From the NCBI RefSeq assembly GCF_013019105.1, contig NZ_BLTE01000017.1, positions 39,893-103,892 on the forward strand: a DNA stretch of 64,000 bases. Direction: 5' to 3'. The first letter of the stretch is position 1, and each line of letters starts with the position of its first letter. This stretch comes from Fundidesulfovibrio magnetotacticus (GTDB taxonomy: Bacteria > Desulfobacterota > Desulfovibrionia > Desulfovibrionales > Desulfovibrionaceae). Position numbers and translations under genes: made by a program. Under the pieces are notes generated by a model. It searched no databases and was not told the origin of the DNA. It saw only the letters and a list, made by a program, of their open reading frames with translations. Below are positions 40,696-49,600 of the stretch, in pieces.

Positions 40696-41298
40696 ATGCC
40701 TCCCCGCGCGCTCATCGCCGGGCTGGGAAACCCCGGCCCCAAGTACCAAGGAAACCGCCACAACTTCGGCTTCCACGTGGCCGACGCCCTCCTGGCGGCC
40801 GGATCGGCCCGGGGGCTCTCCATGGGCAAGGAGGGCGACCTGTCCGCCCTGCGCCTGCCCGGCGTGGAAGGCGAGGTGCTTGTGCTCAAGCCCATGACCT
40901 TCATGAACCTCTCCGGGCGCGCCGTGGCCCACGCCCTGCGCTACTACCGTCTCGCCCCGGCCGACCTCCTGGTGCTCCACGACGAGCTGGACCTGCCCCT
41001 GGGACGCCTGCGCATGAAGTTCGGCGGCGGCCTGGCCGGGCACAACGGGCTCAAGTCCATCGCCCAGGAGACCGGCACCCAGGACTTCGCACGCCTGCGC
41101 CTGGGCATCGGCCGCCCTCCGGGGCGCATGGACGTGGCCGCCTTCGTGCTCCAGGACTTCCGAGGCGAGGAGCGCCCCGCCGAGGAGAAGGTGGTGGCCG
41201 CCGCCGTGGCCGCCGTGCGCCTCTATCTGGCCCAGGGCCTGGAGACCGCCCAGCGGGAGGCCGGGGCCTTCAACGCCGAGCTTCCCAAGGCGGAGTGA
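40696..41298 (+). CDS. pth: Peptidyl-tRNA hydrolase
   Basis: 200 residues. 'IAGLGNPGPKYQGNRHNFGF' with the catalytic His, 'LVLKPMTFMNLSG', 'VLHDELDLPLGRLRMKFGG' and 'GHNGLKSI' are the Pth signature. It recycles peptidyl-tRNAs. ATG 40696 is the natural start. The upstream SGNH gene and the downstream carD gene have no clear operon link. Confidence 0.96.
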   Translation: MPPRALIAGLGNPGPKYQGNRHNFGFHVADALLAAGSARGLSMGKEGDLSALRLPGVEGEVLVLKPMTFMNLSGRAVAHALRYYRLAPADLLVLHDELDLPLGRLRMKFGGGLAGHNGLKSIAQETGTQDFARLRLGIGRPPGRMDVAAFVLQDFRGEERPAEEKVVAAAVAAVRLYLAQGLETAQREAGAFNAELPKAE

Positions 41299-41523
41299 CG
41301 CCGGGAACAGGCGGACGCGCCCGTATGCCCCGCGAACTTCCCCCACCGGCACGGGGAGGCTAGACTCTTTGATTCACTTGGGGTATCAAGACAACCGTGC
41401 CGAAATGCGCCCGTTACCCAGCGCTTCGTACCGCCGCCGGACACACGAACCAGCCTGAATCCGTCCGGTAGCCTCCGCGCAGAACCTCCCCAGGCGTCAC
41501 ACACGGCAAGGAGCAACGCCCAC

Positions 41524-42036
41524 GTGTTTTCCATCGACGAGTTGGTGGTCTACCCCGCCCAGGGCGTGGGCAGGGTCGAACGCGTAGAATCCCAGACCGT
41601 CGGCGGCCAGCCGGTGGACTTCTACATCGTGCGCATCATCGCCAACAACGTGACGCTCATGGTGCCCGTCAAGAACGCGCGCAACGTGGGCCTGCGCCAT
41701 GTCTGCCCAGCCGAGGAGGCCAGCGCCATCATGGAATCCCTGGCCGACCGCTCCACCTTCACCGGCTACACCGGCCAGAACTGGAACCGGCGCTACCGCG
41801 AATATTCCGAGAAGCTCAAAAGCGGCAACCTGGCCGACGTGGCCTACGTGCTCAAGGAGCTTCTGCTCATCGGCGGCGGCAAGGAGCTTTCCTTCGGCGA
41901 ACGCAGGCTCCTGGAGCAGGCCACGGGGCTGCTCACCCTGGAGGTGGCCCACGCCCTGGGGCAGGACCAGGAAGACGTGAAGAACCGCATCAACGACCTC
42001 TTCGAGGACGTGCTCAAGCCCAAGACCCCTGAGTGA
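41524..42036 (+). CDS. carD: CarD/CdnL-family transcription regulator
   Basis: 170 residues from a GTG. The N-terminal RNA-polymerase-interaction domain reads 'SIDELVVYPAQGVGRVERVES', typical of CarD/CdnL, and the C-terminal helical domain ends 'EDVKNRINDLFEDVL'. Such proteins stabilise open complexes, often at rRNA promoters. The gap 41299-41523 is short; no strong promoter is seen beyond AT-rich 'ttgattcacttggggtatcaa' near 41370. Confidence 0.9.
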   Translation: MFSIDELVVYPAQGVGRVERVESQTVGGQPVDFYIVRIIANNVTLMVPVKNARNVGLRHVCPAEEASAIMESLADRSTFTGYTGQNWNRRYREYSEKLKSGNLADVAYVLKELLLIGGGKELSFGERRLLEQATGLLTLEVAHALGQDQEDVKNRINDLFEDVLKPKTPE

Positions 42037-42466
42037 GCCACGCATTTTTTCCGGGCCGCTCCGGGCGCGCTTGACAGCGGGACAAAATCATATATTGAGC
42101 CCCTTGGGCAACTCAGCAAATCAATCACGCCGCACTTCGTAACGAACCACCAGCAAAACGACGAACCGCAAAAAACTCTCTCAAGCTCTTTTGCGTTGTT
42201 GCATGTCGGTCGGCTGTGTCGCGTTGCGTGTGGATAGAGCGGGGCGAACCCGCGCGGATGGTACGGTTCCTGGTCGCGTCCGGTCTGTTGCGGGGCGCGG
42301 TCCGCATCTGCACAACATCATCTTCTCGTCCAAGACGAGCCGTCATGCCTGAAACCGACCTCACGTCCCGTCGCGCCACGTTTACCGGCGCAGCCACATT
42401 CCACGCGGGCCTTGGCGCCCCGGGGATCATTCCGGCCTCTTTGCCAACATCCTCACGGAGTCCTCG
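42037..42466 (+). promoter_or_regulatory. Long rho leader with promoter at 42071-42096
   Basis: TTGACA at 42071-42076 followed by TATATT at 42091-42096 (spacing 14, short) or a -10 overlapping it. The remaining ~370 bases before the rho ATG contain no credible gene. Long rho leaders are known in other bacteria to mediate autoregulation by Rho-dependent termination; whether this one does is inferred from its length. Confidence 0.5.
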
Positions 42467-43714
42467 ATGAACCTCTCCGATCTCAAGCTCAAGAGCATGC
42501 CCGAACTCATGGAACTGGCCACCCAGTTCAATGTGGAAAACCCCAGCGGCATGCGCAAACAGGAACTCATCTTCGGCATCCTCCAGAATTGCGCCTCCCA
42601 GAACGGCTCCATCTTCGGGGAGGGCGTGCTGGAGATCCTGCCCGACGGCTTCGGCTTCCTGCGCTCCCCCATGTACAGCTACATGCCCGGCCCCGACGAC
42701 ATCTACGTCTCCCCCTCGCAGATCCGCCGCTTCGGCCTACGCAAGGGCGACGTGGTCTCGGGCCAGATCCGCCCTCCCAAGGAGGGCGAGCGCTACTTCG
42801 CCCTGCTGCGCGTCTCCGAGATCGGCTTCCAGCCCCCCGAGGCCTCCAAGCACATCGTGCTCTTCGACAACCTCACGCCGCTCTACCCCAACCGCCGCCT
42901 GGTGATGGAAAACGGCGACAAGAACTACGCCTCCCGCGTGGTGGACCTCATGGCCCCCATCGGCCACGGGCAGCGCGGCCTCATCGTGGCCCCGCCCCGC
43001 ACCGGCAAGACCATGCTCCTGCAGACCATCGCCAACTCCATCAACGCCAACCAGCCCGACGTCTACCTCATCGTGCTGCTCATCGACGAGCGCCCCGAGG
43101 AAGTGACCGACATGGAGCGCACCGTGCGCGCCGAGGTGGTCAGCTCCACCTTCGACGAGCCGCCCCAGCGCCACGTGCAGGTGGCCGAGATGGTCATGGA
43201 AAAGGCCAAGCGCCTCGTGGAGCGCAAGCGCGACGTGGTGGTGCTGCTCGACTCCATCACCCGCCTGGGCCGCGCCTACAACGCCGTGACCCCCTCTTCC
43301 GGCCGCGTGCTCTCCGGCGGCTTGGACGCCAACGCCCTGCAGCGCCCCAAGCGCTTCTTCGGCGCGGCGCGCAACCTGGAAGAAGGCGGCTCGTTGACTA
43401 TCATCGCCACGGCCCTCATCGACACCGGATCGCGCATGGACGAGGTGATCTTCGAGGAGTTCAAGGGCACCGGCAACATGGAGCTCTACCTGGACCGCCA
43501 CCTCTCCGAGAAGCGCGTCTACCCCGCCATCGACATCAACCGCACCGGCACCCGCAAGGAGGAGCTGCTGCTCCCCGAGGACCAGCTCAACCGCGTGTGG
43601 ATCCTGCGCAAGTTCCTGGCCCCCATGAGCCCCATCGACTCCATGGAGTTCCTCCTGGACAAGATGCGCGGCACCAAGAACAACAAGGAATTCCTGGACA
43701 TGATGAACCGGTAG
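42467..43714 (+). CDS. rho: Transcription termination factor Rho
   Basis: 415 residues. N-terminal helical hook and cold-shock RNA-binding domain ('[40 protein letters not shown]'), Walker A '[12 protein letters not shown]', Walker B region '[17 protein letters not shown]' and the R-loop '[19 protein letters not shown]'. RNA helicase that ends transcription. No glutamine-rich or extra insertion. A hairpin follows the stop. Confidence 0.97.
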   Translation: MNLSDLKLKSMPELMELATQFNVENPSGMRKQELIFGILQNCASQNGSIFGEGVLEILPDGFGFLRSPMYSYMPGPDDIYVSPSQIRRFGLRKGDVVSGQIRPPKEGERYFALLRVSEIGFQPPEASKHIVLFDNLTPLYPNRRLVMENGDKNYASRVVDLMAPIGHGQRGLIVAPPRTGKTMLLQTIANSINANQPDVYLIVLLIDERPEEVTDMERTVRAEVVSSTFDEPPQRHVQVAEMVMEKAKRLVERKRDVVVLLDSITRLGRAYNAVTPSSGRVLSGGLDANALQRPKRFFGAARNLEEGGSLTIIATALIDTGSRMDEVIFEEFKGTGNMELYLDRHLSEKRVYPAIDINRTGTRKEELLLPEDQLNRVWILRKFLAPMSPIDSMEFLLDKMRGTKNNKEFLDMMNR

Positions 43715-43748
43715 ATTTTCGGTTGGCCCGCATCAACACACTCCAACT

Positions 43749-43777
43749 GGACAGTGGCGGAATGCCCGCCGCTGTCC
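43749..43777 (+). other. Hairpin after rho
   Basis: ggacagtggcgg (43749-43760) pairs with ccgccgctgtcc (43766-43777), with one G.T pair and a five-base loop. No T-run follows, so it may be a processing or weak terminator structure between rho and the dlt-type operon. Confidence 0.6.
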
Positions 43778-43897
43778 GATCGTTGCGGGCGGCTCGTGCG
43801 GATATGAGCCCCGAGCAGCCGACGGTTATCAAGGGATCATCCGGGGTTCACCCGCCCCCCCACGTCTCCGGGCCAAATGAGGGACGAGGATATTCAT

Positions 43898-44125
43898 ATG
43901 GCTTTCCGATCCTTGGCCACGAACAGCCTGCCAAACGCACTGCGCGAAACAGCTTCGTGGCTCGCGTCCGGGGTGATGCATTCACAGGCCGCATCACCGC
44001 TTTCGGCCTGCATTCGCTGTTTCCTTGCGGGCATTCTCCTGTATGTAAGCCTCAATCTGATCTTCGGGGAAATATTTACGAGCGCCGCCGCGGTTTCGAC
44101 CGAGGTTTATTATGCCCAATTCTAA
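43898..44125 (+). CDS. Small membrane protein heading the dlt-type operon (DltX-like)
   Basis: 75 residues from ATG 43898 with GACGAGGA upstream. One hydrophobic segment near the middle-to-end ('CFLAGILLYVSLNLIFGEIF') and an aromatic C-terminus 'STEVYYAQF'. DltX of Firmicutes is a ~50-residue single-span protein ending 'FIYNEF', proposed to hand D-alanine through the DltB tunnel. The shared Y-x-x-F ending and the position in the operon suggest the same role. The N-terminal 45 residues are longer than in Firmicute DltX. It overlaps the next gene by 14 bases. Identification is by position and C-terminal pattern only. Confidence 0.55.
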   Translation: MAFRSLATNSLPNALRETASWLASGVMHSQAASPLSACIRCFLAGILLYVSLNLIFGEIFTSAAAVSTEVYYAQF

Positions 44126-45380
44126 GACCGGCGACCTCCTCAAGATCATCCTTTTCTTCTCTGGTTTTTTCCTGGCGTCCTTCGCCACAATTCAGTTCGG
44201 ATCAAAACCAAGAATCTACGACATCGGCGACTTCCCCGTCTTACACAACAAGAACGTCATGCTGCAGAATGCCTGCTGGGTAGCTGGAGCAGACGCATAC
44301 AACAACCCGGATGGCATCAGGGCTTCTCTTGACGCGATGCCCGTATCCATCCTAAACTACGTTCTGAAACACGAAGCCGACACCGACGAGGCCTTTACCA
44401 TCGTGAACATGGGCCGAGTTCGCGGCTTTGGCGTGGGACAGACGCTGAGACAACTCGAAGCCCTGTTCCAACACAATTCCGGCAAGAACATCCTGTATTT
44501 CACCGGACCGGGAGGGCTGCTCATCACCCCCCCGGAGACGATCCCCGAGGCATTATGTTCCCTGGAGAGGCTAAGAGACAAAAGCCCCGGACTCGCCCGC
44601 TGGATCGATCCCCTCGTCGAACCGCTTCGTGCCAAGTCTAGGGAACTCGGCTATCCGGCGGCCTGCCCCGGTGAAGGCAATGCCCTGAAGCGCGTCAAGG
44701 ATATCCTGCGCGTCGTGACTTCGACCCTTTTCGGCCGTTTCCTGGGCCACAGCGAATCACCGGGGAAAGGCGTGATTCAGACGTTCCTGACAAACCACGC
44801 CACGGACTTCGCCCGGCGCGACTGGACCGGCACGCTGCTCGACCCGCCGCCGCCGCCCTCCACCTACTTCACATACCCAAGCGACGAGACCTTCTACCTG
44901 GACTGGCTCAAACTCTTCGCCGCGCTTGCCCGCGAGAACGGGAGCAAACTTCTCGTGGTGGTGCCTCCGCAGGTCAAGCTGCCCAAGGAAACGATCACGG
45001 GGGAGTTCAAATCGGAGTTCATCGACAAACTCCAGGCGGCTTTCAAGGGCTTCGACAACGTCAGCCTGATCGACCTCAGCGCACAAACCGCTCCCTACTC
45101 CCTTGCGGACATGGTCTTCTTCGGCTCCTTCAACAACATGATGCGGCCGGCGGACACCTTCTTCGTCTCAGGAAAGCTCAAGCAAGCCAGGCAGCTGGTT
45201 TCCATCCTGACTGAACAGGGCGTGGTCTCGGGCGATACCGGGACCAAGCCAGTGGAAGACATGCTCGGCGCGCCCCACGCACCAGCCGTAACAATGCGCT
45301 GGGCTCCGCAGGACAACAGTCAGCAGTTCAATACGGTTTACATGGAAAACACCCCGCAATTCCTCAATGACAAGCCATGA
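44112..45380 (+). CDS. DltD-position membrane-anchored protein, divergent
   Basis: 422 residues, with an N-terminal hydrophobic anchor ('LKIILFFSGFFLASFATIQF') and a large soluble domain, the topology of DltD. It has a possible SGNH-like ending 'SFNNMMRPADTFFVSGKLKQARQ', where family members show D-x-x-H; here the His is not evident. I also cannot find the GSS/GDS nucleophile block. ATG 44112 has GAGGT five bases upstream. DltD is thought to hydrolyse mischarged carrier or to help transfer D-alanine; this version may be non-catalytic or a different fold. Family assignment is tentative. Confidence 0.55.
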   Translation: MPNSKTGDLLKIILFFSGFFLASFATIQFGSKPRIYDIGDFPVLHNKNVMLQNACWVAGADAYNNPDGIRASLDAMPVSILNYVLKHEADTDEAFTIVNMGRVRGFGVGQTLRQLEALFQHNSGKNILYFTGPGGLLITPPETIPEALCSLERLRDKSPGLARWIDPLVEPLRAKSRELGYPAACPGEGNALKRVKDILRVVTSTLFGRFLGHSESPGKGVIQTFLTNHATDFARRDWTGTLLDPPPPPSTYFTYPSDETFYLDWLKLFAALARENGSKLLVVVPPQVKLPKETITGEFKSEFIDKLQAAFKGFDNVSLIDLSAQTAPYSLADMVFFGSFNNMMRPADTFFVSGKLKQARQLVSILTEQGVVSGDTGTKPVEDMLGAPHAPAVTMRWAPQDNSQQFNTVYMENTPQFLNDKP

Positions 45381-46138
45381 TGCACGTCCAATGCAGGAAT
45401 CCAGACTGGCAGGACTTAGCCAATCGCTCCTTCATTTTTGAGGAAGGCTGTTGGAACCAATGCAGCGGCTACTGCTGCAATTTCAATCTCACCGAATACG
45501 CGTTCTGCATGATCCCCCACGGAGGGTGCAGCACCGTCGTCATGCTCGGGCAGGAATACGACCACTGGATCGCCCAGGGCATCGATCCCGCAAAGATGCT
45601 GTCGGACGCCCCGGCCAGCACCTTTACGTTCGACTTCGGCGGCCCCAAGCCGCTACGCCTGCATTTCCTCAAGTGCACGCACAAAGGGAACTGCCGAGAA
45701 GTTCCCGTCAAGCCGCTGCATTGCAAGCTCTATCCGCACCTTCCGGTCCTGGGACTGGACGGCGCGCTGGAACAGGTGCTCGACGCCTCCATTTTCGAGC
45801 TTACCCGGTCGGCCCTCAAGATGCCCCAGGTCTGCCACGTGATGGAACGGCGAAGCCACTATCGGTCGTTCTGGGAGCAGCACTCGGACATGCTCGAACC
45901 GTTGGCCTTCCCCTCCTACATTTTTCATTCCCAGGCCGCCGCGGCCTTTGCCGACACCTACCTGCAGGGACTGGCAGCGCAGACCGGACTGCATGCGCTA
46001 CAGGGAGCAGCCTTCTGGAAGCAGTGGGAACTGGCCTATCTTTCGAAGCGACTCGTTGATTCGGAAGCGCTCAAGGCACGCATCAAATCGATCCATGACG
46101 CTCTTTGCAGACGTTTCGGCTCCGAATGGCATTTCTAA
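45377..46138 (+). CDS. YkgJ-like Cys-rich metal/Fe-S-binding protein in the dlt-type operon
   Basis: 253 residues starting in overlap (ATGA) with the previous gene. Clustered Cys: C6, C25, C29, C33, C34, C44, C51 and C100, C106, C116, the last three in 'LKCTHKGNCREVPVKPLHCKLYPHLP'. The pattern resembles YkgJ/UPF0153 proteins, thought to bind zinc or an Fe-S cluster. No signal peptide is visible, so it is likely cytoplasmic. It lies between the DltD-position gene and the adenylating enzyme, which is not part of the classical dltXABCD set. Role in this operon unknown. Confidence 0.7.
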   Translation: MMHVQCRNPDWQDLANRSFIFEEGCWNQCSGYCCNFNLTEYAFCMIPHGGCSTVVMLGQEYDHWIAQGIDPAKMLSDAPASTFTFDFGGPKPLRLHFLKCTHKGNCREVPVKPLHCKLYPHLPVLGLDGALEQVLDASIFELTRSALKMPQVCHVMERRSHYRSFWEQHSDMLEPLAFPSYIFHSQAAAAFADTYLQGLAAQTGLHALQGAAFWKQWELAYLSKRLVDSEALKARIKSIHDALCRRFGSEWHF

Positions 46139-46143
46139 GCATA

Positions 46144-47820
46144 ATGGATATCATCATGCACACACCTTCGCTCGCTCCTGCAGCTCTTGTCCATGACGCA
46201 GTCTTCTACTGGGCCCAACATCGGCCAGAGCACGCCGCCATCGAGGAATATGGAGCAAGCATCACGTATCGTGCGCTCGCGCAGAGAATGGAACGCGTTG
46301 CCGCGCTCTTGGTGGAGCAAGGCGTCAAGCGAGGAGACCGGGTCGGCATATACGGGGACAACCGCGCGGAGATGATCGTCGGCATCCTCGGAACCCTGCG
46401 GGCCGACGCCTGCTACGTGCCGCTCAGCGCGGCATTCCCTCCGCTACGCGTCCAGGCGATTGCCCAGGACTGCCAGGTCCGGTGCATCATTTCATCGACG
46501 GCCCACCTCAAACAACTCGCACAGTACCTGGAGTCCTGCCAGAGCGCGACGTTGCGGACCATCCTGATCACGGACGGCGAGCACGAGCACCTGAACGCTC
46601 TCGCCGCCATCACCACTCTCACCGGCGTCGCCATCCTGGGCAAAGAGCATCTGGAAGGTTGCTCCACTAAGGCCCCCCCCTGCAGCAACATCGAAGAAGA
46701 CCTGATGTATCTCATGTACACATCGGGCTCCACGGGGACCCCGAAAGGGGTGATGCTCACCCATCGCAACGTCAAGGCGTTGCTCGGCTGGATTCTCGAC
46801 ACGCTGGAGATAGATTCGTCATCGAGGGTTTCCAACCATTCCAACATCACGTTCGACACGAGTGTTCTTGATATTTTCGGTGCGTTCTGGGCAGGCGCAA
46901 CCCTGTACCCCGTGGTCGCGTTCGGAGACAAGCTCGTCCCCACGAGCTTCATCAAGAACAACGCCATCACGCATTGGCTCTCCGTACCCAGCGTCATCGG
47001 CTTCATGGCCAAGATGAAGACCCTCCAGCCGGGAGCACTGGGAGACGCCATGAAAGTGGTCGTCCTCTACGGCGAGGGTCTGAGCTGGAGCCATCCCGAG
47101 GCGTTGCGGGCGGCATCCCCTGCAACCGCAGTCTTCAACATGTACGGGCCTACCGAAGCGACCGTTCTCGTGACCATCTACAAAGTGCCCAGCGACGTCC
47201 CCGAGGAGTCCATGACCGGGTACGTGCCCATCGGCAAACCCTGTCCCGGCGTCGAGATGCCCATCCTGAAGACGGACAGCGACGCCGAGGCCGGCTGCGA
47301 CGAAATCGGCCGCCTGACCATCTGCGGCACCCAACTCGCCGAGGGCTACTGGAAGCGCCCCGACCTGACTCAGGCGGCCTTCCGGGCCAATCCGCTCAAA
47401 CCGGACAACCCGTACAGCCGGATGTACTTCACGGGCGACCTCGCCAGGAAAAACCGCGACGGCGATATCGTATACGTCGGTCGTGAGGACATGCAGATCA
47501 AGATCGCCGGGACTCGGATCGAACTCTCCGAGATCGAAGGCGTACTGACCCGGCACCCCGCCCTCTCGGAAGTGGCCGTCGTGGCGCTTCACGAAACCGA
47601 CCCGATCACCATCTGTGCCTGCTACTGCCTGAAAGACGGAGGCGTGACGGAAATTCCGGACAACGAATTGAAGACGCACTGCGCCAAGCACCTGCAGGAG
47701 ATCACCATTCCGCGCCGATTTTTCACAATGGATGCGCTGCCCCACAACGCCAACGGAAAAATCGACCGCAACGCCATCCTGCAGTCCATCCGGGCGCAAC
47801 TCAACATGTTGGACCTGTAG
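46144..47820 (+). CDS. dltA: DltA-like adenylating enzyme (amino acid-carrier protein ligase)
   Basis: 558 residues from ATG 46144 (ATG 46156 is also possible). AMP-binding domain: P-loop 'YTSGSTGTPKGVMLTHRN' near 192-209, 'FDTSVLDIFGAF', the A5 motif 'NMYGPTEATV' near 333-342, 'YFTGDLARKNRDGDI' and the C-terminal Lys in 'NANGKIDRN'. It would activate an amino acid as AMP ester and load it onto the carrier protein encoded two genes downstream. In classical DltA I recall an 'FCGE' motif whose Cys helps select D-alanine; here the equivalent reads 'LYGEG' (Tyr), so D-alanine specificity is not assured. Overall architecture also matches NRPS adenylation domains. Confidence 0.82.
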   Translation: MDIIMHTPSLAPAALVHDAVFYWAQHRPEHAAIEEYGASITYRALAQRMERVAALLVEQGVKRGDRVGIYGDNRAEMIVGILGTLRADACYVPLSAAFPPLRVQAIAQDCQVRCIISSTAHLKQLAQYLESCQSATLRTILITDGEHEHLNALAAITTLTGVAILGKEHLEGCSTKAPPCSNIEEDLMYLMYTSGSTGTPKGVMLTHRNVKALLGWILDTLEIDSSSRVSNHSNITFDTSVLDIFGAFWAGATLYPVVAFGDKLVPTSFIKNNAITHWLSVPSVIGFMAKMKTLQPGALGDAMKVVVLYGEGLSWSHPEALRAASPATAVFNMYGPTEATVLVTIYKVPSDVPEESMTGYVPIGKPCPGVEMPILKTDSDAEAGCDEIGRLTICGTQLAEGYWKRPDLTQAAFRANPLKPDNPYSRMYFTGDLARKNRDGDIVYVGREDMQIKIAGTRIELSEIEGVLTRHPALSEVAVVALHETDPITICACYCLKDGGVTEIPDNELKTHCAKHLQEITIPRRFFTMDALPHNANGKIDRNAILQSIRAQLNMLDL

Positions 47821-47871
47821 ACACTATCGCGCCTTTTCGGCCAACATCCTGACCAAGAGTTCTCGACAACC

Positions 47872-49089
47872 ATGACTTTATACTATACGAACCTTCACTT
47901 CCTGGTCCTATTCGCCGTTGCCGCAGTGCTCTTTGCCGTTGCAAGACGCTTCATGGGGTTGAACACTCGCGCGATATTCATTCTCTGCATCAACATTTTT
48001 TTCCTCTCACTGCTCACCATAACCCCCAAGCCTTTCGCCTACCCCTTGGCCCTTCCGGTCGGGTTCGGACTCCTCGCCACTGCGCTGGCCCTGGCGTGCA
48101 ACAGACTTCCGAAGCCACACGCCAGGAAAGGCGTCGTTGTTTCCGTAACCATCATCATCCTGTCCGTTCTCTTGCTGAAGTATCCAAATTATTTCTTTTA
48201 TATTTTCCACGTACACATCAATCAAGTCAGCATAACGGCGTGGATCGGAATTTCCTACATGATGTTTCGATCCATCGATCTCGTGGTGCATGCCGCGAAC
48301 AAGAGCGGTACGCTCCTGAACGTCTCTACAGCGCTCGCCTATCTGCTTTTCTTTCCTCCGTTCGTCTCCGGCCCCATCAACCGCTACCAGCAGTTCCTGA
48401 ACGACTGCGCCGCCCCCGGGGACCTGACGCTCGACTCCATCGTCAATTGCATCGCAAGATTCTCCCTGGGCATCATCAAGATCCTGCTCATCGGCGAGTG
48501 GTTCCACAGCCACTCGACAATTGCGCCTTTTTTCAAGGACAATAGCATCAACTTTTTTGATCTTGTTCTGGCGCAATACGCCTTTTTTCTCTATATCTAC
48601 TTCAATTTCGCGGGATACAGCGACTGCGCGATCTCCTTCTCTCGCCTTTTAGGATTCAACGTGCCAGAGAACTTCTCCAATCCGTTTGCCGCGCGCAATC
48701 TGCAAGACTTTTGGAACCGCTGGCATATCTCGCTCTCCCACTGGTTCCGTGACTTCATCTTCTTTCCGCTCTTCAAAATGTTCGCCACTCACCTTCCCAA
48801 GATGAAACCGACCACAAAGTCCAATTTGAGCATATTCATCACATTCTTTCTAATGGGCATTTGGCATGGAGACTCCTATCAGTGGATACTGTACGGTGTT
48901 CTTCTTGGCTCAGGAACTGTCGTATCTGTCGTGTACAACAGGAAAATGACGAGCCGATTCCCAAGCTACAGCAAGATTTCCGCTTCACTGGGCTACAGGA
49001 TTTTTTCCGCGTTTCTCACCAACAGCTACATTGTGGCCTGTCTTTTTATCACCATCGACCCTGCAATCATCAGAACTGCCCTCGGCTGA
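47872..49089 (+). CDS. dltB: DltB-like MBOAT acyltransferase
   Basis: 405 residues with about ten membrane segments. The MBOAT hallmarks are present: 'RNLQDFWNRWHISLSHWFRDF' (His285, His290 region) and the invariant 'FLMGIWHGDSYQW' with His332. In Gram-positive bacteria DltB moves D-alanine from the carrier protein across the membrane to teichoic acids. Here the acceptor must be something else, as no teichoic acids are expected. Starts 52 bases after the ligase stop. Confidence 0.85.
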   Translation: MTLYYTNLHFLVLFAVAAVLFAVARRFMGLNTRAIFILCINIFFLSLLTITPKPFAYPLALPVGFGLLATALALACNRLPKPHARKGVVVSVTIIILSVLLLKYPNYFFYIFHVHINQVSITAWIGISYMMFRSIDLVVHAANKSGTLLNVSTALAYLLFFPPFVSGPINRYQQFLNDCAAPGDLTLDSIVNCIARFSLGIIKILLIGEWFHSHSTIAPFFKDNSINFFDLVLAQYAFFLYIYFNFAGYSDCAISFSRLLGFNVPENFSNPFAARNLQDFWNRWHISLSHWFRDFIFFPLFKMFATHLPKMKPTTKSNLSIFITFFLMGIWHGDSYQWILYGVLLGSGTVVSVVYNRKMTSRFPSYSKISASLGYRIFSAFLTNSYIVACLFITIDPAIIRTALG

Positions 49090-49177
49090 GGGCGTTCAAC
49101 CAGTGGTCTTGCAGACGCATCGCGTAATGCTGTCCGCATGATCCTTCATCAAGCCTCACAGCGACCGGAGTCTACGT

Positions 49178-49402
49178 ATGACCAGGGATGAACTTTTTGC
49201 AGCCATGTCCGAAAGTTTTGCGACTGCCGTGGACGAAACATCGGCCATGGGCGCCACCCCAGGCTGGGATTCCCTCAACCACGTCATGATGATCATGAAC
49301 GTGTCCGCCCGCTTCGGCACCGATATCCCGGCCACCCTTCTCGGACAACTCACCTCCTCGGAGGCCTTGACCGCCTATTTCCAGGAGCAGGGGTTACTGT
49401 AA
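49178..49402 (+). CDS. dltC: DltC-like acyl/aminoacyl carrier protein
   Basis: 74 residues, the small carrier protein of the operon. 'TPGWDSLNHVMMIMNV' contains the phosphopantetheine attachment Ser32 (D-S-L). It would receive the adenylated amino acid from the DltA-like enzyme and present it to DltB. Size and the operon place agree with DltC. About 90 bases separate it from dltB. Confidence 0.82.
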   Translation: MTRDELFAAMSESFATAVDETSAMGATPGWDSLNHVMMIMNVSARFGTDIPATLLGQLTSSEALTAYFQEQGLL

Positions 49403-49410
49403 GGCGTCGC

Positions 49411-49464
49411 GACCGGGCACTTGGCAGGACCGAGGGGGGGCCGGCCGAAGGGAAACGCCCGGTC
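49411..49464. terminator. Possible terminator between the dlt-type operon and the convergent gene
   Basis: gaccgggc (49411-49418) and gcccggtc (49457-49464) can pair over a long 38-base loop and are followed by AGTGTTTTCC. A second, tight hairpin, ccaggga (49521-49527) with tccctgg (49533-49539), lies further on. Together they can separate the converging transcripts. Neither has a classical long T-run. Confidence 0.45.
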
Positions 49465-49600
49465 AGTGTTTTCCTACCGCCGGTCGCATTCTGACGCTCA
49501 TTCCGTCAGGCCGTGTGGCTCCAGGGAAATGATCCCTGGCACTGACTGAAGTGCAGTCCCGGCGCGCGAAGGATAATTCGGCGGGGACACGCGGGAACGA

